Shown one piece after another: positions 33,463 through 41,203 of a DNA stretch of 64,000 nucleotides. Below the pieces are notes generated by a model. That model searched no databases. It saw nothing but the letters and a program-made list of their open reading frames with translations, and was not told the DNA's origin. Positions within the stretch are counted from its first letter, which is position 1. Each line of letters opens with the position of its first letter. The position numbers and the translations under genes are program-made. The DNA comes from Candidatus Bathyarchaeota archaeon (lineage in GTDB: Archaea; Thermoproteota; Bathyarchaeia; Bathyarchaeales; Bathycorpusculaceae), in contig JAOULW010000001.1 in NCBI GenBank assembly GCA_029881805.1, positions 62,001 to 126,000 of the forward strand, written 5' to 3'.

Positions 33463-34800
33463 ATGAGCGGTTATCCTAAAATAGTTGTTACTCCACCAGG
33501 ACCCAAGGCACGGGAACTGGCTAAAAAAGATGAAAACCTAATTTCGCCTTCTTATGTGCGGTTTTATCCGCTTGTTGTTGAAACTGGAAAAGGTTGTATA
33601 GTGGGAGATGTTGATGGAAACGAATACATAGATCTCAACTCTGGCTTGGTATGCTTAAACGTTGGGCATAACCATCCTAAAGTGATTTCTGCCATAAAAA
33701 ACCAGTGCGACCGCTTTCTACATTATTCCAATACAGACTTCTACTACAAAGAAGTCGTTAACCTCGCGGAAAGACTTGCAGACATTACACCGGGCAACTT
33801 TGAAAAGAAAATTTTCTTTGGCAACAGCGGAGCCGAAGCAGTCGAAGCGGCAATAAAGCTGGCAAAATGGCATACTCGCAAACAACTGTTTATTGGTTTC
33901 ATAAGCGCCTTTCACGGACGCACAATAGGAGCCCTCTCTTTCACTGCAAGTAAACCTACCCAAAGACGCTATTTCTCCCCCTTGATGCCTGGTGTCACCC
34001 ACGTTCCATATCCATACTGTTATCGGTGCCCATTCAAGCAAACGTATCCTGATTGCCGCTACTGGTGCGTAGACTTCATTGATGAGTTTGTCTTTCAAAA
34101 ATACGTGCCTCCCGAAGATGTTGCAGCGATACTCTTTGAACCAATACAAGGTGAAGGCGGATATATTGTTCCACCACCAGAATACTTCCAAAAACTGAAG
34201 AAGCTCGCTGACAAATACGGCATTCTACTCATCGACGATGAAGTGCAAGCTGGCATAGGCAGAACAGGTAAATGGTTTGCAATTGAGCATTGGAACGTTG
34301 AACCAGACATCTTGTGCAGTGCAAAGGCTCTGGCATCCGGGTTGCCATTAGGCGCAACCATTTCTAAAGCAAAGGTTATGGATTGGGTCGGCGGTTCTCA
34401 TGCAAACACCTTTGGCGGTAATCCTCTAGCATGCGTTGCAGCAATGGCTGTTATTAGCGCAATAAAAGAAGAGAAGCTTATGGAAAACGCAACCAAACAA
34501 GGCGCATACATCATGAAACGACTTGAGGAGCTGAAGGAGAAGAGCGAAATCGTCGGCGACGTGAGAGGCAAAGGATTGATGATAGGTATGGAACTCACAG
34601 AAAACAAGGAAAGCAAAAAGCCCGTACCTAAAAAGGCCAGCGAAGTCATGATGCGTTCATGGAAACGTGGGGTCGCTGTCATTACATGTGGGGTTTCAAC
34701 TATCAGAATTGCACCACCACTCAACATTACTAAAGAACTTACAGACGCAGCACTCGAAATAATTGAAGATGTTGTAAAAGAAGTCGAAAAAGAAGCTTAG
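33463..34800 (+). CDS. Class III aminotransferase (acetylornithine/4-aminobutyrate family)
   Basis: PLP-dependent class III transaminase. Lys288 in CSAKALASGLPLGA is the Schiff-base lysine, Asp259 in LIDDEVQAG contacts the pyridine ring, and NSGAEAVEAAIKLA (121-134) and HGRTIGALS bind phosphate. Four cysteines (186, 189, 198, 202; YCYRCPF...DCRYWC) form an insertion typical of an archaeal branch of this family that includes thermococcal amino-acid racemases and omega-aminotransferases. Substrate is therefore uncertain: ornithine, 4-aminobutyrate or an amino acid racemase activity are all possible. ATG 33463 has GGTGATCCGAG upstream. Confidence 0.92.
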   Translation: MSGYPKIVVTPPGPKARELAKKDENLISPSYVRFYPLVVETGKGCIVGDVDGNEYIDLNSGLVCLNVGHNHPKVISAIKNQCDRFLHYSNTDFYYKEVVNLAERLADITPGNFEKKIFFGNSGAEAVEAAIKLAKWHTRKQLFIGFISAFHGRTIGALSFTASKPTQRRYFSPLMPGVTHVPYPYCYRCPFKQTYPDCRYWCVDFIDEFVFQKYVPPEDVAAILFEPIQGEGGYIVPPPEYFQKLKKLADKYGILLIDDEVQAGIGRTGKWFAIEHWNVEPDILCSAKALASGLPLGATISKAKVMDWVGGSHANTFGGNPLACVAAMAVISAIKEEKLMENATKQGAYIMKRLEELKEKSEIVGDVRGKGLMIGMELTENKESKKPVPKKASEVMMRSWKRGVAVITCGVSTIRIAPPLNITKELTDAALEIIEDVVKEVEKEA

Positions 34801-35005
34801 CTTCTCAGTGTTTTCTAGATGAATTCGGGCAACATAGTCCTAGTAATACGTTCCTCGTAGTTCACCTGCAAAGTCCATTGGGATTCAGCTTTTGATTAGC
34901 ATTAGATAGTTTCCTTGGACGATGGAAAAACCGTTTGTAAGCTTCTTCGGTAGTTTCAACTGCATGTTTCATCCTTTTGAGATGTCTTCTTTGCTTTTTA
35001 TTCTT

Positions 35006-35581
35006 TTAGAAGTTCTGCGGTTTTGCTATAATTTCTTTTATTCTTAAATCGAAGAATCTTGCAGCATTTGCGGGGCGTATTCGAAGTGCTGTGTCTGCTC
35101 CTCTACCTGTCCCACCGATAGCAACAATATCGTTATCAGCGGGGATTAGACCAGCATCTTCTGCCATCAAAGCGATTTCTACGCAGACTTTTGTTCCTTC
35201 TCCCAATAGTCTGAGCGCATTGGCGATAAGCTCTAACGTTTGGATTGCGCCAAAGTCTTTGCGAATTGCCCGTTCCGCACTGCTCAGAGAATGGATCCCT
35301 GTAAAAATCTTCCCTCCATTCGTCAAAATCTCATGTCTGTATTCTTCCAACAATTCTTGTTTTCCGGGCTCTCGGAAACCAAAACAATGTGTAACCACAA
35401 CAACATTATTGCCTTTGAAGACTTTTGATGCTTTAGCTCCAGTTTCACCAGTTGTTGAAGCGACCACAATGTCTTTTATACCCTCTTTTTCTACGTACTC
35501 CTTTACAAGGTTCAATACAGTATCAGTATTCTGCACACCCGCTTCTTTAAAATAAACTACTTTTCTTTCAACAATGCTCAC
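35006..35581 (-). CDS. Stand-alone pyruvate kinase C-terminal-like (alpha/beta) domain protein
   Basis: The protein has the fold of the pyruvate kinase C-terminal domain without the catalytic barrel: IVVASTTGETGAKAS, VVVVTHCFGFREPGKQEL, and VAIGGTGRGADTALRIRP. Free-standing proteins of this kind are common in archaea and bacteria; their role is unproven, with suggestions of nucleotide or effector binding. Length (191 aa) is normal for the stand-alone family. The start GTG 35581 follows GGGCGAGACC. It is the last of three minus-strand genes behind nadK and nob1, 76 bases away from nob1. Confidence 0.87.
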   Translation of the reverse strand: MSIVERKVVYFKEAGVQNTDTVLNLVKEYVEKEGIKDIVVASTTGETGAKASKVFKGNNVVVVTHCFGFREPGKQELLEEYRHEILTNGGKIFTGIHSLSSAERAIRKDFGAIQTLELIANALRLLGEGTKVCVEIALMAEDAGLIPADNDIVAIGGTGRGADTALRIRPANAARFFDLRIKEIIAKPQNF

Positions 35582-35657
35582 GGTCTCGCCCTCACACTAA
35601 CGCTTTAATTCAACAACGCTTAACCATATTTTATATCTTTGGTAGAGTCACCGAAGT

Positions 35658-36203
35658 TTAAGTCGCTTTTTTCTCGATGGGTTTTCTCTTTAGCTCTGTA
35701 CCGCATACTTCGCATCTTCTAGACTTATAGTCTGCCTGATATCTTCTATGGCATGCGGGGCAGTATCTTATCCATTGTAAACGGAAGCGTATGCCGAAAG
35801 TAGCTAGAGGAGTGAATTTTACGCCCACTTGGTTTGCAACATTTTGTATTGAATAATCGTCTGTGGCTATCACTGAAGAGTAACCGCACATCTTAAGTTC
35901 AAGTGCCAATGCAAGCACTTGAAGGTCTACTTCTGAGAGGAAAAATACATCTCCAACAAAAGCAGCTGATGCTTCCATTTTATCCACAAAAATCCTTTCA
36001 GGCGTTCTAACCTTTAGTTTTCCGTTTTCTACAGCCATTTTAAACCTGACCCAAGCCATAGAATTCTCTCTTATCTCCTTCTTCACCATCGGAACTGTAT
36101 ACTGCTCTTCAGCTATTGAAAACGGGTCGTAACCGGCCAAAAAGGCGGAAGTATCCAAAACAACGGCTCTCTTGTCTGATTTATGCGTCAGACTTTCCTC
36201 CAA
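35658..36203 (-). CDS. nob1: Nob1 ribosome-maturation endonuclease (PIN domain plus zinc ribbon)
   Basis: PIN-domain nuclease that trims the 3' end of 16S rRNA in the pre-small subunit. LDTSAFLAGYDP has the first catalytic Asp (Asp17); SEVDLQVLALALE and VIATDDYSIQNVA give the other acidic residues. The C-terminal zinc ribbon is CPACHRRY ... RCEVCG. It overlaps the end of nadK by 23 bases. The TTG start at 36203 has no Shine-Dalgarno, whereas GGAGG lies five bases before an in-frame CTG (36191-36189), so translation may begin at CTG. Either start leaves the PIN domain whole. Confidence 0.93.
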   Translation of the reverse strand: MEESLTHKSDKRAVVLDTSAFLAGYDPFSIAEEQYTVPMVKKEIRENSMAWVRFKMAVENGKLKVRTPERIFVDKMEASAAFVGDVFFLSEVDLQVLALALELKMCGYSSVIATDDYSIQNVANQVGVKFTPLATFGIRFRLQWIRYCPACHRRYQADYKSRRCEVCGTELKRKPIEKKAT

Positions 36204-37035
36204 GCCCTTTGAAAAGAAGCCTGCTTCTTAACCGATTATAGAAGTTTTTCCTAAATCTTATGAAGGACGTTTCATATTTGGAACGCGTAACTGTCATGTT
36301 TGGAAGTTTAGAGCTTACAAGTTGGCGGTAATGACCATCAATTACCAGAAGCATCTTTCTTGGTCTGAGAACCTCGATTTTGAGGCTGGAATCCGCTGGA
36401 AAAACAATTGAACGTAAAACACTTAGAGCACATACTGGTGTCAGAACAAAAGCATCTACGGTTGGGTCCAAAACAGGTCCTCCTGCTGAGAGTGAATACC
36501 CCGTTGAGCCAGTTTGTGTGGATATCATCAACCCGTCCGCCTGGCAATCCAAGACGTGTTTCTTGTTTTTTATTATTCTAGCATAAAGTAATTTTGCTGG
36601 TTCGTCAGCTGAGATTAGTACTTCATTCAAGGCGTCTGGAAACTCTGCGCCATCAGCAGTTATCGAAAGCTTCATGCATTTTTCAATAATGTATTGTCCC
36701 GTCAAGCACTTGTCTATCGCTGTTAAAACCTGTTTTGGCTCCACTTCTGTTAAGAAGCCACGAATGCCCATGTTTATCGCAAGTATTGGCGGTTCTGGCT
36801 TCGAAATTGAAACACAGGTTCTTAGAATTGTCCCATCCCCACCAATTGTAATTATGAAATCCGTTTTCATTCTTCTTAATGGAATACTCTTTTCTCTTGT
36901 GCTCATCTTTTCCGCTAACGTGTCTTCCACATATACATCTAATCCTTTTTCTCTTAGGTGCTCAGCTAAATCTTCTGCAAGCTTTATGGCTTCTTTTTTG
37001 TCGTATCGGGCGACTAAGCCGACGCTTTTGAACAA
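36181..37035 (-). CDS. nadK: NAD kinase
   Basis: Phosphorylates NAD to NADP. The GGDGT motif (IITIGGDGTILR) binds the phosphates, NMGIRGFLTEV follows, and QADGLMISTQTGSTGYSLSAGGP is the second conserved block. TTG 37035 is preceded by AAGGTGG with six bases spacing, giving an N-terminus FKSVGLVARYDK typical of the family. GTG 37044 is the alternative. A TATA element shared with the divergent aIF5A gene lies upstream. Co-transcription with nob1 is indicated by the 23-base overlap. Confidence 0.96.
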   Translation of the reverse strand: MFKSVGLVARYDKKEAIKLAEDLAEHLREKGLDVYVEDTLAEKMSTREKSIPLRRMKTDFIITIGGDGTILRTCVSISKPEPPILAINMGIRGFLTEVEPKQVLTAIDKCLTGQYIIEKCMKLSITADGAEFPDALNEVLISADEPAKLLYARIIKNKKHVLDCQADGLMISTQTGSTGYSLSAGGPVLDPTVDAFVLTPVCALSVLRSIVFPADSSLKIEVLRPRKMLLVIDGHYRQLVSSKLPNMTVTRSKYETSFIRFRKNFYNRLRSRLLFKGLGGKSDA

Positions 37036-37070
37036 AAGTGCCACCTTTAGTTTATTAGCGACACCTTAAG

Positions 37071-37080
37071 CTATATATGG
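37071..37080. promoter_or_regulatory. Palindromic TATA element between nadK and aIF5A
   Basis: CTATATATGG reads as a TATA box on both strands. It is about 36 bases from the nadK start on the minus strand. For aIF5A on the plus strand, this box is 50 bases upstream and a second AT-rich match (GGTTTAAATT, 37085-37094) is 37 bases upstream. Confidence 0.5.
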
Positions 37081-37130
37081 ATGTGGTTTAAATTTGCTCT
37101 GGATAAAGACCACAATAAGTCGGTGGGCGT

Positions 37131-37523
37131 GTGAGTAAACCAGTCGATGTCGGAAGTCTGCGTGTTGGCGGTTATATGATTGTTGACGGCGAACCATGTC
37201 GAATAGTCGGCATAACGAAATCAAAACCTGGAAAACACGGCTCTGCCAAAGCCAGAATAGTGGCCATAGGTCTTTTTGATGGAGCAAAAAAAAGCATTGT
37301 GAAACCTGTGGATGCAAACGCAGAGGTGCCCATGATTGACAAGAGAGCCGGGCAAATTTTTGCTGTTTCACCCTCTGGCGTTCAAATAATGGATTTAGAA
37401 ACGTATGAGTATTTGGATTCTCCTTTCCCTGAAGAAGAGGAACTGAAAACGAAGCTTGTTTCCGGTGTGGAAATCGAGTATTGGCGGATACTAGGTAAAG
37501 TAAAGATTATTAGGGTAAAATAA
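37131..37523 (+). CDS. eif5A: Translation initiation/elongation factor aIF5A
   Basis: Binds the ribosome and relieves stalling at Pro-rich peptides. The SH3-like N-domain holds the hypusine loop SKPGKHGSAKARIVAIG, where Lys35 is the modified residue. The C-domain is an OB fold (FAVSPSGVQIMDLETYEYLD). 130 residues is normal. GTG 37131 is the first plausible start (SKPVDVGSLRVG). No deoxyhypusine synthase gene is seen in the window. Confidence 0.96.
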   Translation: MSKPVDVGSLRVGGYMIVDGEPCRIVGITKSKPGKHGSAKARIVAIGLFDGAKKSIVKPVDANAEVPMIDKRAGQIFAVSPSGVQIMDLETYEYLDSPFPEEEELKTKLVSGVEIEYWRILGKVKIIRVK

Positions 37524-37593
37524 GAAATGATAAGATGATTTTGGGCGAGGCATTTCGCGTACCCTATGCTCCGTATTTTGAGGCTGTGTCTTC

Positions 37594-38115
37594 TTGGCTG
37601 TCTTTAAAAATAGATTGAAAGACGGCAGAACCGTTCTGATAAAGGAACTCGGGATTGAAGATAAAGAGAAACTCGTAGAAATGTACGAGTCTCTTTCAGG
37701 TGATGCTGTACGCTGGGCAATGCCACCTTATACAGCGGAAAGAATTGAGAGATGGCTGAGCAACCTACAAAATTTAATTTCCTTAGTGGCTTTTTATGAT
37801 GACAAAATCGTCGGAGATGCACATATCCATAAGCTTCCTCATCCCCGAAGGAAAGACACAGGCGACATGGCCATTTATCTTCATCAAGACTTCCACAATG
37901 TAGGATTGGGCACAGTAATGGTCACTAAACTTATAGAACTTGCGAGGAAAGAAGGACTACACAGAATAGGCTTGAGCGTTATCGCAGACAACAAACCAGC
38001 AATTAGGCTTTACAAAAAATTGGGCTTCAAAATTGAGGGAGTAATGAAAGACACATACTTTGGCGAAGATGCAAAATACCATGACGAATTGATAATGGGC
38101 TTGATATTAAAATGA
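37594..38115 (+). CDS. GNAT family N-acetyltransferase
   Basis: A GNAT fold with the acetyl-CoA motif DFHNVGLGTVMVTKLIELAR and the following LSVIADNKPAIRLYKKLGFKIEGVMKD, the Arg/Gln-x-x-Gly loop and the late strand of this superfamily. The pattern resembles RimJ/L- or phosphinothricin-type acetyltransferases. Start TTG 37594 has GAGG about ten bases upstream. It follows eif5A by 70 bases on the same strand. The acceptor (protein N-terminus, polyamine or small molecule) is unknown. Confidence 0.88.
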   Translation: MAVFKNRLKDGRTVLIKELGIEDKEKLVEMYESLSGDAVRWAMPPYTAERIERWLSNLQNLISLVAFYDDKIVGDAHIHKLPHPRRKDTGDMAIYLHQDFHNVGLGTVMVTKLIELARKEGLHRIGLSVIADNKPAIRLYKKLGFKIEGVMKDTYFGEDAKYHDELIMGLILK

Positions 38116-38156
38116 TAGGAAATCAAAAACTGTTAAGGCTATTCAGGGATGAGGAT

Positions 38157-38354
38157 TCAACTCCACCAGTCCCAATTGAGCTTCTTAAAGCCCACATAGA
38201 GAACTAGGAGGGCTACCCCCCAGCTTAAGGCTATGCCTGCAATCTTCAACAAATCGTGCGGCACATAAAAATAGCTTGCCCAAGCGCTTATGCCGCATAA
38301 ACCTACCAGTAAAAGGACAAACATCGTGAAGTGAATTGCCCGCTCCCCAGCCAA
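38157..38354 (-). CDS. Small membrane protein with two helices, 65 aa
   Basis: TTG 38354 is preceded by AGGTGA at six bases, which supports the frame. The product has two membrane helices (FTMFVLLLVGLCGISAWAS and LLKIAGIALSWGVALLVLYVGF) and ends FKKLNWDWWS. No family recognised. It is the last of a short run of minus-strand genes (PAC2, Hsp20, this one), but it is separated from Hsp20 by about 165 bases that hold a candidate guide RNA on the opposite strand. Confidence 0.7.
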   Translation of the reverse strand: MAGERAIHFTMFVLLLVGLCGISAWASYFYVPHDLLKIAGIALSWGVALLVLYVGFKKLNWDWWS

Positions 38355-38448
38355 TGTTTTTCACCTACTGAAACAGTTCTAGAACTAGCGGACGTTACTG
38401 TTAAGATTTTCCATCAAAGTTTATTTTGCCGTCTTGTGTAACATGTTT

Positions 38449-38517
38449 TGAAGCCGATGATGTAAGAAGAGCCGTCTGAATTATGAGGACTCTTCTAAAC
38501 CCAGCGCTGAGGCTTCA
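38449..38517 (+). ncRNA. Candidate box C/D guide RNA
   Basis: A 69-base stretch carries all parts of an archaeal C/D sRNA in order: closing stem TGAAGCC (38449-38455), box C ATGATGT (38457-38463, six of seven to RTGATGA), a 12-base spacer, box D' CTGA (38476-38479), three bases, box C' ATGAGGA (38483-38489, six of seven), a 17-base spacer, box D CTGA (38507-38510), closing stem GGCTTCA (38511-38517) which pairs perfectly with the first stem. The 12-base upstream guide and the perfect 7-bp stem beside C and D make chance unlikely. Such RNAs direct 2'-O-methylation of rRNA or tRNA; the targets are not worked out here. The 3' stem ends just before the hsp20 stop codon on the opposite strand. Confidence 0.62.
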
Positions 38518-38521
38518 GCAG

Positions 38522-38965
38522 TTATTCCATTGAGATTGTATGTTCGTGCTTGCGTGGTAAGTGAATCTCCAAGATTCCCCTCTTAAATTGTACTTCCATC
38601 TTTTCCATAAAAACTGGCACAGGGATTCTTGTTTGACAGTGGAATTTTTGAAATTCACCTTTGTAGTGTGTTATACCAAAGTCGTCAAACCGTATTTTTC
38701 GTCTCATCTCAGCTGATATTTCGATGGTATTTTTGCTTAGCGGTTTGACTTGTACAGTGTTTTCTTCGGTATAAGGCAGATCAACAGTCACTATCACTTC
38801 TTTTGGGGTCACTGTAACGTCTCGGAGAGGTTCTATTGTGCAGGCTTTCTGGTTCCAGCTTGGTCTTTCAAACAATGTTTCTTCTATTTGTTCAGCCATT
38901 TCTTCTAAACTGTCATAATATTCGCTTATAATTTCAAATATTGAGCGTCTTCTTCTTGTTGACAC
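38522..38965 (-). CDS. Hsp20/alpha-crystallin family small heat-shock protein
   Basis: An alpha-crystallin domain (about residues 50-145) with CTIEPLRDVTVTPKEVIVTVDLPYTEEN, an extended beta-sandwich and FKRGILEIHLPRK near the C-terminus, the usual GxLxIxxP-type strand. It holds unfolding proteins for refolding. I start at GTG 38965, which has GGAGGAG six bases upstream; this removes the ATG-started extension that overlaps the PAC2 gene. The protein has no IxI motif at the very end but ends HTISME. It lies behind the PAC2 gene by 13 bases, so both are probably one operon. Confidence 0.9.
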   Translation of the reverse strand: MSTRRRRSIFEIISEYYDSLEEMAEQIEETLFERPSWNQKACTIEPLRDVTVTPKEVIVTVDLPYTEENTVQVKPLSKNTIEISAEMRRKIRFDDFGITHYKGEFQKFHCQTRIPVPVFMEKMEVQFKRGILEIHLPRKHEHTISME

Positions 38966-38978
38966 TGCATTCTCCTCC

Positions 38979-39728
38979 TTACGACACGTACAGTGGAATG
39001 TCATATTCCTGCGTCTTCTTCATTTTGGACATCTCTTGCTGAGTGCGCCTCATAACATCCCTTGCCCTTAAACGAATTTCCTCGCCCTTGTCTAGAAGTT
39101 TTGAAACATCCACCTTCAACGCCGTTATTTTTTCCAGTTCCTTAAGCACTTCTGCTGCTGCCTCCGGGTCTGGATAGTTAGGGAAGCACTGTGCAAGTAG
39201 CGTTATGGCGGGCAACCCTGTTTTTGCGCATTGTTGGAGCATAATTGCTTGAGGACCAACCATGTATCCTTCGTTCATTATTTCTGTGCCTTTTTCTTTA
39301 ACCATTTTCAGCATTTCTGGTGTTGAAGCAGCAGCAAACACCTTCAATTCTTGTACATTTTGTCTGTCTTGGATTGGAATCCCGCTCAGAGAAATCATGA
39401 CCTTGACGTCTTTGCTTTTTCCCCAATCAATTAACGCGTTCATTATTGGGTAGATCGTGTCTGCAGAAATGGCTGTTTCTGACACCGCCAAGAGAACGTT
39501 ATGATTTCCAAAGATTCTTATCGGCGAATGTGGTAGTCCTTCATGTAAAACGATCAGTGGCGGTAGTAGCTTTGAATCCATGTACGCTACTTCACCTAAA
39601 CCTTTAAACTCTGATATCAAATGTGAAGCCGCAATAACGCCAACTAAGCCAACATCCGGAAAACCATAGAGCATGATAGCGCCTGATGGGATTTCTTTTT
39701 TCTCAATAATTTTCACTTCGTCACTCAA
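38979..39728 (-). CDS. PAC2 family protein (proteasome assembly chaperone type)
   Basis: Matches the PAC2 family: GAIMLYGFPDVGLVGVIAASHLI at the N-terminus and ALIDWGKSKDVKVMISLSGIP in the middle, followed by GPQAIMLQQCAKTGLPAITLLAQ. Archaeal members are related to proteasome assembly chaperones PbaB/PbaA. The C-terminal 45 residues are helical and charged (KLLDKGEEIRLRARDVMRR). TTG 39728 has GAGGGT upstream. It is divergent from srp54 with 116 bases between starts, and upstream of hsp20, a protein-quality-control pairing. Confidence 0.92.
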   Translation of the reverse strand: MSDEVKIIEKKEIPSGAIMLYGFPDVGLVGVIAASHLISEFKGLGEVAYMDSKLLPPLIVLHEGLPHSPIRIFGNHNVLLAVSETAISADTIYPIMNALIDWGKSKDVKVMISLSGIPIQDRQNVQELKVFAAASTPEMLKMVKEKGTEIMNEGYMVGPQAIMLQQCAKTGLPAITLLAQCFPNYPDPEAAAEVLKELEKITALKVDVSKLLDKGEEIRLRARDVMRRTQQEMSKMKKTQEYDIPLYVS

Positions 39729-39844
39729 ATTTAGACCCTCAAGTCACTTCTTAAAAAAGGTGAAGCGTAAAAAGGTTATGGAGAAAGCTTAAAGACCGGA
39801 ATAGCTTTTAAATGCATGAAAACTTTTAGATCTGGAGAAGAACC

Positions 39845-41179
39845 ATGGCTTTAGAACACTTGGGTTCCTCCCTTTACGAAGCTCTAAAAAAAGTTTTCAG
39901 AGCATCCATAGTAGATGAGGCTACTGTTAAAGAGCTTGTGCACGACATACAGAGGGCTCTGCTTCAAGCAGATGTAAACGTAAAACTTGTACTCGATATG
40001 TCCAAGCGAATAGAGGAAAGGGCGTTAAAAGAAAAGGTTCCGCCAGGCATTTCTAGGCGCGAACATTTAATAAAGGTTGTTTATGAGGAACTCACGCGCT
40101 TTCTGGGAGAGAAACCAGCCCAAATAAAAATGGATCCTGGTAAAAAGAAGGTAATAATGCTTGTTGGCATCCAAGGCTCTGGAAAAACGACGGCCACAGC
40201 CAAACTTGCAAGATACTTCCAAAAAAGAGGGATGAAACCAGCTTTAATCTGCACGGACACGTATCGACCAGGCGCCTACGCCCAACTCCAGCAACTAGCA
40301 AGCAGAATAAACGTGCCAATATATGGTGACTTAAAGACAAAGGATCCTGCCAAGATAGCCTTTAGCGGTCTGCACCAATTCGCTGACAAAGATATAGTAC
40401 TAATCGATACTGCGGGTCGCCACAAAGAAGAGCAAGAGCTAATAAAAGAAATGAAAATGCTTGAGGGGAACATCAAACCAGACGAAGTTATGCTGGTAAT
40501 CGATGGAACAATCGGTCAACAGGCGATGGTTCAGGCAAAAGCCTTCAACGAGGCAACACCTATAGGTTCAATTCTCGTGACCAAACTCGACGGATCAGCG
40601 AGAGGCGGAGGAGCCTTATCAGCTGTTGCCGCAACTGGCGCTCCAATAAAATTTATTGGCACGGGCGAGAAGATTGAGGATATAGAGCAGTTTATCCCTT
40701 CCCGGTTTGTGGGTAGGCTTCTTGGAATGGGCGATTTAGAAACTCTACTTGAAAAAGTGCGCGAGGCAGAGATAAAGGTTCCAGAAAAGAAGGCAAAAGC
40801 AATATTGAGTGGAAAATTCACTTTGACAGACATGTATGAACAGTTTGAAGCCATGAAGGGGATGGGTACATTCAGGAAACTTTTGAAAATGCTTCCTGGA
40901 ATGTCCTACGATATACCGGAAGAAATGTTGAACATGGCTGAAGACCGTTTAGAAAAATGGCGGGTCATGATTCAATCTATGACGCCTGAAGAAAGAAACA
41001 ACCCAAAAATTTTCAATGCGTCACGAGTAAAACGCGTGTCAAGAGGCTCGGGAGTAACCGAAAAAGAAGTCAAAGAGCTTCTGAAGCAGTATTCAACGAT
41101 GCGTCGGATGTTAAAGACGCTAAGGCGGAAGAAGAAACTACCATTCTTCGGAAAAGGATTACCACTCGATTTCAAGTAG
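39845..41179 (+). CDS. srp54: Signal recognition particle 54 kDa protein
   Basis: Binds signal peptides and 7S RNA and targets ribosomes to the membrane. The N-domain occupies residues 1-95. The G-domain has GIQGSGKTT (108-116), DTAGR (188-192) and TKLDG (246-250). The Met-rich M-domain starts near 295 and includes the helix-turn-helix that binds SRP RNA (SRVKRVSRGSG). 444 residues is standard. A TATA-like stretch (CTTTTAAATG at about 39805) lies upstream. It opens a long plus-strand run of information-processing genes. Confidence 0.97.
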   Translation: MALEHLGSSLYEALKKVFRASIVDEATVKELVHDIQRALLQADVNVKLVLDMSKRIEERALKEKVPPGISRREHLIKVVYEELTRFLGEKPAQIKMDPGKKKVIMLVGIQGSGKTTATAKLARYFQKRGMKPALICTDTYRPGAYAQLQQLASRINVPIYGDLKTKDPAKIAFSGLHQFADKDIVLIDTAGRHKEEQELIKEMKMLEGNIKPDEVMLVIDGTIGQQAMVQAKAFNEATPIGSILVTKLDGSARGGGALSAVAATGAPIKFIGTGEKIEDIEQFIPSRFVGRLLGMGDLETLLEKVREAEIKVPEKKAKAILSGKFTLTDMYEQFEAMKGMGTFRKLLKMLPGMSYDIPEEMLNMAEDRLEKWRVMIQSMTPEERNNPKIFNASRVKRVSRGSGVTEKEVKELLKQYSTMRRMLKTLRRKKKLPFFGKGLPLDFK

Positions 41180-41203
41180 ACTTGGGCAAATCTAGAAGGA
41201 CTA

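Noticed and set aside
34801-35005. Possible 37-residue minus-strand peptide (KHAVETTEEAYKRFF...)
   Set aside because: No ribosome-binding site or family; length can occur by chance.
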